From G963667675 sp964291545 (lineage in GTDB: Bacteria; Chloroflexota; Dehalococcoidia; Lucifugimonadales; UBA3495), in NCBI GenBank assembly GCA_964291545.2, contig OZ219861.1, positions 1,116,001 to 1,180,000 on the forward strand: a stretch of 64,000 bases of DNA, in the 5' to 3' direction. Positions within the stretch are counted from its first letter, which is position 1. The number at the start of each line of letters is the position of its first letter. This document shows, piece by piece, positions 51,195 through 59,136 of the stretch. Below the pieces are notes generated by a model. The model searched no databases. It saw nothing but the letters and a program-made list of their open reading frames with translations, and had not been told where the DNA came from. A program made the position numbers and the translations under genes.

Positions 51195-51506
51195 CTAACC
51201 AACCAGCAGTATGACTGAGACCACGAGCGCAGCCACTGCTATGAGTCCCAGGGCGCCGACGACTACGGTCAAGAGTCTGCCCCTGCGAGAGGCTGCATCA
51301 AGTCGAACTACCAGTTCGTTGATGGCTTGAGCGTTTTGAGCCACGAGGTCGGTAGTGGCTTGGGCATCCTCTTCAAGCGCCTGAACCCGTGCGGCTATAT
51401 CGATCTTCTCTTTGTCGCGGTCTCGAATTCTCTTGGCCAAATCCATTGCGTTGCCGACAGCTTGAGGGGCCTTCATAAGCAGATTGGCAAGCGGTAGCAG
51501 TTCCAT
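51195..51506 (-). CDS. Small tail-anchored coiled-coil protein
   Basis: 103 residues. The middle (IRDRDKEKIDIAARVQALEE through LVVRLDAASRRG) is predicted coiled coil. A single C-terminal membrane helix (LLTVVVGALGLIAVAALVVSVILLV; core VVVGALGLIAVAALVVSVIL) ends the chain, so it should be tail-anchored in the cytoplasmic membrane with its body in the cytoplasm. The ATG at 51506 has AAGGAG 7 nt upstream; the frame's first codon is a TTG one position earlier. No known domain. Confidence 0.5.
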   Translation of the reverse strand: MELLPLANLLMKAPQAVGNAMDLAKRIRDRDKEKIDIAARVQALEEDAQATTDLVAQNAQAINELVVRLDAASRRGRLLTVVVGALGLIAVAALVVSVILLVG

Positions 51507-51601
51507 CAAGTCACTCCTTGGCAGTCATGCGCAGCCTGCGATCAATGGAAGTTTCTACATCATGGCTAACGAGTTGGCGGCGTAACTGCCTGGGTGTTCC
51601 G

Positions 51602-51844
51602 TTATCGAACAGGATGCGAATGGGTGGCCTTGGCCCGGAGGTCATGCTCCATGAATTCTAGAACCGGCTTCACTTCCGATTCCTCCACGCCCTCGAACCA
51701 TTCGATGAAGTCGTAGATAGTCGCGCCCGCTGCAAGGTTCTCGAAGAGGACGTACACCGGCAAACGAGTGCCCTTGAACACCCAATTTCCGCTCACCCTG
51801 CCGGGCACGCTCTCCACCACGGGGCACTTACTCCAGTCAGTCAT
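51602..51844 (-). CDS. DUF433-family small protein
   Basis: 80 residues. VSGNWVFKGTRLPVYVLFENLAAGATIYDFIEWF is the DUF433 pattern (core KGTRLPVYVLFENLAAGATI), a winged-helix-like antitoxin-type domain. In many genomes it is next to a DUF5615 PIN-like toxin. Here no such toxin gene is visible on either side. AAGGAAGG precedes the ATG. It could be an orphan antitoxin. Confidence 0.68.
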   Translation of the reverse strand: MTDWSKCPVVESVPGRVSGNWVFKGTRLPVYVLFENLAAGATIYDFIEWFEGVEESEVKPVLEFMEHDLRAKATHSHPVR

Positions 51845-52086
51845 GAGGGCACCTTCCTTGAGGTTGCCGAGGGATTTGAGTGCCCTTCAGGGTGGCTGAG
51901 GCTGTCGTTAGTATTCTCCAGCGATTGAGGGATCCTCGTCTATCGGATCCCGACTGTCCGCAGGATGATTTTTCTGTTGGCTCTCCGGTTCGGCCTAAGC
52001 TGGTCAACGGCCCGTTCCTTCATGGTCCGATGGCCCAGGCACGAACGGACTTCCAGTTTACCCATCAACACTATAATGTTAACTAA

Positions 52087-53274
52087 CTAGTCTTCGTCTT
52101 CTTCGCCGCTTTCGTTTCCAAAATCGTCCACAATTGGCGTGATTTGCTCGATAAACTCTCGCAGAATTTCCGCAATCCTGTTAGCAAAGTTATCGTTTAG
52201 AGTATCAGGGCCAATTTTTACGAACGTATAGATTCCATGCGGAGCTACCTCGTGCTGAGCGTTAAGGCTGATGCCTTCAAGCGCTGGCAGAGATAGCTTT
52301 TGGCGGTTTTCAAACAGCACGACGGCTTGCCACTTGTCTGATTCTTTCTGCGGTCTGAGATCTACGGAATAGTTCACTTTCCAATTACCCCAAGGAGGGC
52401 GCGAATACCACAGGTGGAAATAGCGGCGATCTCTTCCGTCGCCAGCCCATTTGCCGGTCTTGTCGGGTCTGATTTCTTCAGGTAATCCGCCTAAAGTCAA
52501 CTGGCCTACTTTCTTGACGAATGGACTGGTTTCGTGGTTTTTGCTACGGGCGAAAGTCTCTGCAAGTTTAGCCCTAAAACTACTGCCACTGCTGCTTTCT
52601 TTCTGCGAATTCTGTTCGATGCCAACGAGATATTTATCCGCCCCCGGCACCGGGATTATGGTTGATGCGTGTACGTACAATGAGTCTTGTTGTGTGTCTT
52701 GATAGGGGGTCAGTTTGATGCAGGTAAGGAGGTCTTCATTAGATACCTTCTGATTGAGCCATAGAGCGGCAGAAGTAACCTCAGGGGCGAATCGGTGGCT
52801 GGCTAGGATGATGCGCTGGTCGTTATTTAGGGCGTTCAGGTCGTCTGTTGCCAGGTGCTGTTGTAGTCGATCGACAGCATCTTCTTGGGATTCATCCCAA
52901 TATGCTGCAGCCATTCCCACGATTTCGTCAGCAGTAGCCCTCTGGAAATAGCTCGCGTACTTGATGGCTTGCCAATGGGCATCCGTTCCGCTGTCGTCTC
53001 GCTTTATCTCAATAATCACCAGTCTGCCGTCGAGGTCCACTGCTAGCAGGTCAAGTCTTTCGTTGGTGATGTCGAAACCGCTGAATTCCTTGCCGATAAT
53101 CAACAAGTCGTCCCCTAGTATGACAGGATTAGCGGCTACCCACTCCTGTATGTCGCGGCGTTCCCGCACTCCCAACTGGGCAAAGTCGACCTCTTGGATA
53201 CTTTCCATCTGGTGGCTTTTTGGATTGATGCGGAACAGTTTGGGTTCGCCTCTCATATCGCTGATCACGTTCAT
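52087..53274 (-). CDS. DUF91/NucS-like PD-(D/E)XK nuclease-domain protein
   Basis: 395 residues from ATG 53274; the frame runs upstream as a Pro/Arg-rich non-conserved stretch that is the shadow of the EVE gene and is excluded. The N-terminal part has ERLDLLAVDLDGRLVIIEIKRDDSG (core DLLAVDLDGRLVIIEIKRD), which gives Asp75, Glu89 and Lys91 as the D...ExK catalytic set of the restriction-endonuclease-like fold. The C-terminal half (about 170-395) has KAKLAETFARSKNHE-like and FHLWYSRPPWGNWKVN segments and an acidic tail. A similar plan is found in proteins called endonuclease NucS-like. Lower GC than neighbours. Role in DNA repair or defence is inference. Confidence 0.65.
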   Translation of the reverse strand: MNVISDMRGEPKLFRINPKSHQMESIQEVDFAQLGVRERRDIQEWVAANPVILGDDLLIIGKEFSGFDITNERLDLLAVDLDGRLVIIEIKRDDSGTDAHWQAIKYASYFQRATADEIVGMAAAYWDESQEDAVDRLQQHLATDDLNALNNDQRIILASHRFAPEVTSAALWLNQKVSNEDLLTCIKLTPYQDTQQDSLYVHASTIIPVPGADKYLVGIEQNSQKESSSGSSFRAKLAETFARSKNHETSPFVKKVGQLTLGGLPEEIRPDKTGKWAGDGRDRRYFHLWYSRPPWGNWKVNYSVDLRPQKESDKWQAVVLFENRQKLSLPALEGISLNAQHEVAPHGIYTFVKIGPDTLNDNFANRIAEILREFIEQITPIVDDFGNESGEEDED

Positions 53275-53351
53275 CGTTGACTTGTTACAGATAGTGGGGG
53301 TCTTCCCGGCTTGCCGAGATAGATTCCACGTCCGAGGACCGTTGGCCCGCC

Positions 53352-53912
53352 CTAACCCTGCTGTGCCGCAGGCTGGCGGGGCTGGGGGCGGTTCTTGCCG
53401 CCGCCGCGGCGTCTCTTGCGGCGGTTGCCGCCGGGCATTGGCGGGGGGGCGGTCCGCTGGTAGTTGCGGCCGAACTTGAGCTTCTTCATCTCCTCCTCGA
53501 TGAGGAAGAAGTCGCTCTTGGGCAAGAGGTGAAGGTTGCCCTGGAAGGCCATGTACCATTCCTCGGGCGGCCAGCGGCGGATGTATTCCAGCCGGGGCGC
53601 CAGCAGGTTGGCGTTGATGTATTGGTGCTCTTCCAGGACCACCTCGGGCTTGATCTTTATGCGGTAGGGCATGCGGGCCCGGCCTTCAGGCTGCCACGTG
53701 GGAGTGTCGTCCTCGACGTAGGAAGAAGTGGCGGTGGCGGTGGCGGTGAACCTGCGGGAGCCGTAGACGTAGAACAGAATGCGGTCGCCCGACCCGATTC
53801 TCTGGATCTTGCGCCGGTGGTGGCCCTTCAATCCCTGGGCGGTGAATCCCAGTTCCCGGGTGATTTCGAAGTTCTCGGGGCTGGTGACTATCATCCAATA
53901 ATTCTGGGCCAT
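53352..53912 (-). CDS. EVE-domain protein
   Basis: About 186 residues. YWMIVTSPENFEITRELGF at the start and GSGDRILFYVYGSRRFTATA (residues about 43-62) are the EVE (PUA-like) fold, which in other systems reads modified bases in DNA or RNA. The last ~45 residues are basic, Pro/Arg/Gly-rich (RRKRRRGGGKNRPQPRQP) and probably bind nucleic acid. ATG 53912 is taken; ATG 53924 (4 residues more) is equally possible. The promoter at 53988-53983 fits. It lies upstream of the nuclease gene on the same strand, 77 nt apart. Confidence 0.82.
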   Translation of the reverse strand: MAQNYWMIVTSPENFEITRELGFTAQGLKGHHRRKIQRIGSGDRILFYVYGSRRFTATATATSSYVEDDTPTWQPEGRARMPYRIKIKPEVVLEEHQYINANLLAPRLEYIRRWPPEEWYMAFQGNLHLLPKSDFFLIEEEMKKLKFGRNYQRTAPPPMPGGNRRKRRRGGGKNRPQPRQPAAQQG

Positions 53913-53924
53913 AACCTTACCCAT

Positions 53925-54221
53925 TCCCCGGCGTAAACGAGGGCGTAAACCAGGCCCACTTGCGCCGGGGCTTTTGTTGGGCATTATACCATTCTAGGCC
54001 GGGCACCCTGGGCCCGCTGACGCTTGCCTATCGGTTGATTAGTTCAGACAAGGACCGCGTCCGTCCCAGCGACAGGATGCTCGGGGGCGGCACCCGTTGT
54101 GCGGCGATTTCCGTCGTTGTGCGGCCCGGCGGGTTTGGTGTAAGATTGGTCGCGCTCATCGGCCAGGGCTACTTGGCCTGCGCCGGCAGCACAATCAGCG
54201 CCAGCCTCCCGGAGAGAAAGC
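53925..54221. other. Divergent region between EVE and thiolase-like genes
   Basis: About 300 nt with no gene recognised. Besides the EVE promoter it has a TAAGAT -10-like box on the plus strand (about 54142) and a CGGAGAGA ribosome-binding stretch before the thiolase-like start. No repeats or RNA gene seen. Confidence 0.45.
53983..53991 (-). promoter_or_regulatory. Extended -10 promoter of the EVE/nuclease genes
   Basis: On the minus strand TGG-TATAAT (TATAAT at 53988-53983), a perfect -10 with an extended TGn. No good -35 is present, as expected of extended -10 promoters. Start of transcription would be near 53976, about 60 nt before the EVE start codon. Confidence 0.6.
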
Positions 54222-55397
54222 ATGAGTTCAGCGGCATCCAACGACCGTCAAGTCGCCATCGTAGGCGTGGCAGAGTCCGACCAGATAGGCACGGTGCCAG
54301 ACAAGTCGTCCCTGCAGCACCACGCCGAGGCGGCCCACAGCGCCCTGGAAGACGCGGGCCTTAGCAAGAGCGACGTCAACGGTCTGTTCACCGCGGGATT
54401 CTCCACGCTGACTACCGGCGAGTACCTTGGCATCCATCCGGGGTTCACCGACAGCACTTCGGTGGGGGGCGCCTCCTTTGTCATTCACGTCGCCCACGCG
54501 GTGGCCGCCATCAAGGCCGGATATTGCGACGTTGCGCTCATCACCCACGGCGAGGCCGGACGCTCGAACCGGGGCAGGGGCGCCCCGGATCCCAGCCAGC
54601 CGTCTTTGCAATACGAAGTCCCCTACGGAATTATGGGGCCTCCGATCAGCTACTCCCTGGCTTGCTCCAGGTATATGCACGAGTACGGCGAGGACCGCAC
54701 CAGGCAGGGCATGGCCGAAATAGCGGTAGCCACCCGCAAGTGGGCCAACCTCAACCCCAAGGCGGCAATGCACGAGACGACCATGTCCTTCGACGAGTAC
54801 CACGCCTCGCGGTGGGTGTCCTGGCCGTTCCACCTGTTCGACTGCTGCCTGGTGACCGACGCTGGGGCCGCCGTTGTGGTCACCACCGCGGAGCGGGCCA
54901 AGAGCTGCCGCAAGGAGCCGGTGTGGATATTGGGAGCAGCGGAAGGCCATGACCACAGCATGGTAAGCCAGATGCCGTCGCTGACCTCCATGATTGCCCG
55001 GGAGACCGGCCCCAAGGCTTTGGCCAGGGCGGGGGTGACCCACCAGGACCTGGACCTGACAATGATTTACGACTCCTTCACCTATACGGTCATGCTCACC
55101 CTGGAAGGCCTGGGGTTCTGCAAGCCGGGCGAGGCCGCCGATTTCGTCGCCGGACAGCGCACCGCCCCGGGCGGGGACTTCCCGTTGAACACCAGCGGCG
55201 GCGGGCTGTCGTACACCCATCCGGGGATGTACGGCATCTTCCTGTTGGTGGAGGCCGTGCGCCAGCTTCGCGGTGAGTGCGGAGACCGGCAGGTGAAAAG
55301 CAAGAGCGACCCCGGCCAGAACGCCAAGACCGCCGTGGTCAACGGCACCGGCGGCTTACTCTCATCCACCGGAACGGTGGTACTGGCGACGGATTAA
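54222..55397 (+). CDS. Thiolase-like protein (lipid-transfer/SCP2-thiolase type)
   Basis: 391 residues with the thiolase double fold. It shows SSLQHHAEAAHSALEDAGL near the N-terminus. At the position where thiolases have the nucleophilic Cys, it reads TSVGGASFVIHVAHAV, with no Cys. The C-terminal region has NTSGGGLSYTHPGMYGI near residue 325, like steroid-degradation lipid-transfer proteins that act as retro-aldolases. A partner DUF35/MaoC protein would be expected but is not adjacent. So it may not be a Cys-thiolase at all. Function is open; the annotation is by family resemblance only. Confidence 0.72.
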   Translation: MSSAASNDRQVAIVGVAESDQIGTVPDKSSLQHHAEAAHSALEDAGLSKSDVNGLFTAGFSTLTTGEYLGIHPGFTDSTSVGGASFVIHVAHAVAAIKAGYCDVALITHGEAGRSNRGRGAPDPSQPSLQYEVPYGIMGPPISYSLACSRYMHEYGEDRTRQGMAEIAVATRKWANLNPKAAMHETTMSFDEYHASRWVSWPFHLFDCCLVTDAGAAVVVTTAERAKSCRKEPVWILGAAEGHDHSMVSQMPSLTSMIARETGPKALARAGVTHQDLDLTMIYDSFTYTVMLTLEGLGFCKPGEAADFVAGQRTAPGGDFPLNTSGGGLSYTHPGMYGIFLLVEAVRQLRGECGDRQVKSKSDPGQNAKTAVVNGTGGLLSSTGTVVLATD

Positions 55398-55606
55398 GCG
55401 GCCGTTCCCCCCTTTCGCCTCATCGAACCTGCGCGACCCAAAATTGCGCAGAACCGGCCTTTTTTGGTTCACGCCGCCTAGTAAAAGCCCCGGCGGCGGT
55501 GTGCTAGAATCCTGGAATTAAGAACGCTGGGATGGCCTTTTAGCCGCCATTCCATCTTGTTACGCCGACGGCGAGTGGTTACGCCGGCAGCGAAAGGATA
55601 CGGCCC

Positions 55607-56551
55607 ATGGACCGCGATATTACCGCTTTTTTGCAGCACCTCATTGTCGAAAAGGGTTTCTCCCAAAACACCGCCGAAGCCTACCGCAACGACCTGAACC
55701 AGTTCTGGGAATTTCTACAGAAAAGACGCAACGGCAATGGTTCGTCCAACGGCTCGTCCAATGGATCATCCAACGGCGACTACCCCTGGGCATCGGTGGA
55801 CCTGGACTCCTTCAACGACTACATAGTCGAGCTCAGGGGACGCAAGGGCTACCGGGACACAACCACGGCCAGGAAGATAGCGGCCATAAGGTCGTTCTTC
55901 GGCTTCCTCTTCGAGAACGGCTCTATCTTCCAGGACCCCACCGAGTCCCTGGGGTCACCCAGGGTCGGCCGGTCTCTTCCCAAGTTCCTTTCCAAAGAGG
56001 ACGTGACGCGCCTGTTGGACGCCGCCTGCAAGGACTCGGGCAATGAGGCCCGGCGAGACGCGGCCATATTGGAACTGCTCTACGCCACCGGGCTGCGGGT
56101 GGGAGAGCTGGTCTCTCTCAACGTAAAGGACATCGACCTACAAGGCTCCTACATCCGGTGCTGGGGCAAGGGCTCCAAGGAGCGCATAGTCCACCTGTAC
56201 CCCAAGGCCGTCAAGGAACTGAAGCAGTACATGACCCACACCAGGCCGAACCTGCTGAAGAACCGAAATGGGGAAACGGCCCTCTTCGTCAACCACCGGG
56301 GCGAACGCCTGACCCGGCAATGGGTCTGGAACATTCTCAAGAACTACGGGGCGAAGGCGGGCATCCAGCAGCAAATTACGCCCCACACCCTGCGTCACAG
56401 CTTTGCCACGCACCTCCTGGAAAACGGGGCGTCTCTACGCCACGTACAGGAGCTTCTGGGCCACTCCAGCATTTCCACCACCCAGGTCTACACTCACCTT
56501 ACCGGGCACCAACTGCACAAGGAATATGAGGTGAGCCACCCCAGGGCTTAA
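55607..56551 (+). CDS. Tyrosine recombinase XerC/XerD family
   Basis: 314 residues. An N-terminal SAM-like core-binding domain (FLQHLIVEKGFSQNTAEAYRNDL) is followed by the catalytic domain with ATGLRVGELV (Arg), HTLRHSFATHLLENG (His-x-x-Arg), LLGHSSISTTQVYTH (His and Tyr). Such enzymes resolve chromosome dimers at dif, or move integrative elements. An Asn-Gly-Ser-Ser repeat (NGNGSSNGSSNGSSNGD, near residues 43-59) is inserted in the N-terminal domain. A hairpin terminator lies 35 nt downstream. Single gene with a TAGAAT -10-like box about 100 nt upstream. Xer versus integrase not settled. Confidence 0.88.
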   Translation: MDRDITAFLQHLIVEKGFSQNTAEAYRNDLNQFWEFLQKRRNGNGSSNGSSNGSSNGDYPWASVDLDSFNDYIVELRGRKGYRDTTTARKIAAIRSFFGFLFENGSIFQDPTESLGSPRVGRSLPKFLSKEDVTRLLDAACKDSGNEARRDAAILELLYATGLRVGELVSLNVKDIDLQGSYIRCWGKGSKERIVHLYPKAVKELKQYMTHTRPNLLKNRNGETALFVNHRGERLTRQWVWNILKNYGAKAGIQQQITPHTLRHSFATHLLENGASLRHVQELLGHSSISTTQVYTHLTGHQLHKEYEVSHPRA

Positions 56552-56587
56552 ACAACGGCCCCTGCAAACCCAAGAAGTACCGGCAAA

Positions 56588-56618
56588 AATGGGCAGCCAC
56601 TATGAACGGCTGCCCATT
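56588..56618 (+). terminator. Terminator hairpin after the xer gene
   Basis: Perfect 11-bp stem AATGGGCAGCC / GGCTGCCCATT with a 9-nt loop, 36 nt after the stop. Downstream on the plus strand is CTTGCAATTT, a weak T-tract; on the minus strand an AAAAA lies just before, giving a U-run there. It probably insulates the recombinase from the next transcription unit. Confidence 0.65.
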
Positions 56619-56631
56619 CTTGCAATTTGCT

Positions 56632-56640
56632 GCTATAGTA
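56632..56640 (+). promoter_or_regulatory. Extended -10 promoter for the 125-aa gene and uvrC
   Basis: TGCTATAGT, that is a TATAGT hexamer (56635-56640) with an extended TGn, 86 nt before the next start codon and right after the terminator. No clear -35. Confidence 0.5.
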
Positions 56641-56725
56641 TTTGGTGTCGGGCCGGCGACGCGCGAACATTGACCCCCTTGGCCCCTTGCTTTTAGATCG
56701 CCGACCCAACAGGAGGTAGGCCCCT

Positions 56726-57103
56726 ATGCCTGGTAAAGCGCGGCGGGTGGCGTCACGTCAAGCGCAACTCAGCCGCAGAAGAAGAAAGCAGCAGAGAGGC
56801 GGCCCGGTCCCACAGCCGGCCGCCCAAGCGCCTGCAATCGTGGACGGCGACCAGGCTGAGACGGCGGCCGCGCCGCCCCCTGCGCCCACGCCCGGCGCTG
56901 CCGCTCCATCGCCCTCCGCCGAGGCCAGACCTGCTGCGGCCGCTGCTGCAGCAACCGCGCCGGCTGCTCCGGCCAGAAGGCCGGCAGCTTCCCGGGGCGA
57001 GCGGGCGGCTGCTTCCAATTACGTCGGACCCGAGTTGCGGCGCATCCTGCTGCTGGCTTCGGTGGTGCTGGCCGTAATCATCGTCCTCGGAATACTACTC
57101 TAG
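56726..57103 (+). CDS. Basic, Ala/Pro-rich tail-anchored protein upstream of uvrC
   Basis: 125 residues in three parts: a very basic N-terminus (ARRVASRQAQLSRRRRKQQRG), a disordered Ala/Pro-rich middle (about residues 28-95), and a C-terminal membrane helix (RRILLLASVVLAVIIVLGILL; core LLLASVVLAVIIVLGILL). The topology suggests a tail-anchored protein with a nucleic-acid or ribosome-contacting basic head. AGGAGGTAG precedes the ATG. It ends 6 nt before uvrC, so the two are cotranscribed. No known family; low-complexity sequence makes similarity searches unreliable. Confidence 0.55.
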   Translation: MPGKARRVASRQAQLSRRRRKQQRGGPVPQPAAQAPAIVDGDQAETAAAPPPAPTPGAAAPSPSAEARPAAAAAAATAPAAPARRPAASRGERAAASNYVGPELRRILLLASVVLAVIIVLGILL

Positions 57104-57109
57104 AGAGCA

Positions 57110-58984
57110 ATGGCCCTCCCCCTCATCGAACAGCGGTTGCGGGTCACCCCGGAACGGCCTGGGGTGTACCTGATGAAAGACGCCAACGGCAGCGTCCTCT
57201 ACGTGGGAAAAGCCAGCGTCCTGAGCAACCGCCTGCGCACCTACTTCGGAGCACCCTCCGCCCAGTCCTCCAAGACCCGCCGCATGATGGGGCACGTCCA
57301 CGACTTCGAGTACATCGTCACCGACAGCGAGGCTGAAGCCCTGATCCTGGAAAACACGCTGATCAAGCGTTACCGGCCCCGCTACAACGCCCGCCTCAAA
57401 GACGACAAGACCTACCCCTACCTGAAGATAGACCTGGCGGAGGAGTTCCCTAGGGTATACATCACCCGGAGAGTGAGCAGGGACGGCGCGCGGTATTTCG
57501 GGCCCTTCGCCACCGCCGGCACCGTCCGCAAGACGATGGACCTGGTGAAGCGGCTGTTCCCTTACCGGTCATGCACCAAGACCATCACGGGGACGGACCC
57601 CCGGCCGTGCCTGGAGTACTACATCAACCGGTGCGTGGCGCCGTGCACCGGGTACGCCAATAAGGACGAATACGCCAAGGTGATCGAGCAGGTAGTCCAG
57701 TTCATGGAGGGAGACGCCGAAGCGGTCACCGAGGACTTGAGGACGAACATGGACGCGGCGGCGGAGCGACTTGAGTTCGAGCGGGCCGCGGTGTTGCGAG
57801 ACCGGATACGCAGCGTTGAAAAAGTAGCCGAAGAGCAACGAATCAAGGTCGATTCCAATCCCATCAGCGACATGGACCTGCTGGCGGTGGCCCAGGGGAC
57901 CAACGAGTCCTGGGTCGAGGTGTTCTTCATCCGCCACAACAAGCTCATCGGGCGGGACCACTTCATCATGGAGGGCACCCAGGACGAATCGCCGGGCCTG
58001 GTCCTGGGCCAGTTCATCAAGCAGTTCTACCAGTCGGCGGCGAATATTCCGCCGCGAGTGCTGGTGCAGCACCCCCTGGAAGACGCCGAGGTCATCCAGG
58101 AGTGGCTGAGGGGGCTGAGCAAGAAGCCGGTGCGGTTGCTGCGACCCCAAAGGGGAGTGCACAAGCAACTGATCGACACCGTCGCGGAGAACGCGGCGCA
58201 AGGCCTGGCCCAGCACAGGGTCAAGTGGTTGGACAACGCCGACCTCACACAGCAGGCGATGGAGGAACTGCAGGAAGAACTGAGCCTACCCGCCCTGCCC
58301 CACCGGATGGAATGCTACGACATTTCGCACATGCAGGGGAGCAACTCCGTCGGCAGCATGGTGGTATTCGAGAACGGCCGTCCCAAGCCGACCCACTACC
58401 GACGCTTCAAGGTCAAGTCGGTGGAGGGTGTGGACGACTACGAAAGCATGCGCGAGGTGCTGCGCCGCCGCTTCAAGCGTCTGGGCAAAGCGAGGGCAGA
58501 CCAGCGGACGGCAGACGATACCCCCTTGACCGGAGCCGGTGAGGGAGAAGCGTGGGGAATCCTGCCGGACCTGGTGCTGATCGACGGCGGAAAGGGGCAG
58601 CTTTCCGCGGCGTTGGGCGTTTTGCTGGAGTTGGGACTGGACGACATTCCGTTGGCCTCGCTGGCGAAGGAAAACGAGTGGCTGTTCGTCCCCCACAGCC
58701 AGGAGCCCATCCAGCTACCCAGGGACTCGCAGGGCTTGTATTTAGCGCAGCGGATCCGGGACGAGGCGCACCGCTTCGCCATCACATATCACCGGAACCG
58801 CCGCAGCAAGAGCAGCCTCCGCTCCCCCATAGACATGGTCAGCGGCATCGGGCCCAAGCGCAAGCGCATGTTGATGCGCCGGTTCGGGAACCTGCAGGGA
58901 ATCAAAGAGGCCTCGGTAGAGGACATCGCATCCGTGCCCGGCCTGACCCGCTCGCTGGCCCTCCTCCTCAAGCAGAGCATCTAG
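57110..58984 (+). CDS. uvrC: Excinuclease ABC subunit C
   Basis: Makes both incisions in nucleotide excision repair. The 624-residue product has the N-terminal GIY-YIG nuclease (GVYLMKDANGSVLYVGKA, residues about 17-34), a UVR motif (AAERLEFERAAVLRDRI) near residue 220, the RNase H-like C-terminal nuclease (MECYDISHMQGSNSVGSMV and VLIDGGKGQLSAAL) and a helix-hairpin-helix end (RMLMRRFGNLQGIKEASVED). Full length with all domains. It follows the tail-anchored protein by 6 nt. Confidence 0.95.
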   Translation: MALPLIEQRLRVTPERPGVYLMKDANGSVLYVGKASVLSNRLRTYFGAPSAQSSKTRRMMGHVHDFEYIVTDSEAEALILENTLIKRYRPRYNARLKDDKTYPYLKIDLAEEFPRVYITRRVSRDGARYFGPFATAGTVRKTMDLVKRLFPYRSCTKTITGTDPRPCLEYYINRCVAPCTGYANKDEYAKVIEQVVQFMEGDAEAVTEDLRTNMDAAAERLEFERAAVLRDRIRSVEKVAEEQRIKVDSNPISDMDLLAVAQGTNESWVEVFFIRHNKLIGRDHFIMEGTQDESPGLVLGQFIKQFYQSAANIPPRVLVQHPLEDAEVIQEWLRGLSKKPVRLLRPQRGVHKQLIDTVAENAAQGLAQHRVKWLDNADLTQQAMEELQEELSLPALPHRMECYDISHMQGSNSVGSMVVFENGRPKPTHYRRFKVKSVEGVDDYESMREVLRRRFKRLGKARADQRTADDTPLTGAGEGEAWGILPDLVLIDGGKGQLSAALGVLLELGLDDIPLASLAKENEWLFVPHSQEPIQLPRDSQGLYLAQRIRDEAHRFAITYHRNRRSKSSLRSPIDMVSGIGPKRKRMLMRRFGNLQGIKEASVEDIASVPGLTRSLALLLKQSI

Positions 58985-59136
58985 GGCGCGCCGGGCGCCG
59001 GCGGTATCCCCGACCTCGACAAGCCTTTGGTTAGTTTCAGGCCGGCATGGTATGGGACGCTTCTACAAGCGGGGGTTGCCTAAGGAGTACCCATCCAGTA
59101 CCATTCTGGCATCGCTGGCCAGGACAGCCGTAGCAC

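Noticed and set aside
53275..53559. N-terminal extension of the DUF91-like nuclease
   Set aside because: The 95 residues are Pro/Arg-rich with no similarity, and they overlap the coding sequence of the EVE gene in another frame; MNVISD at 53274 is a better start.
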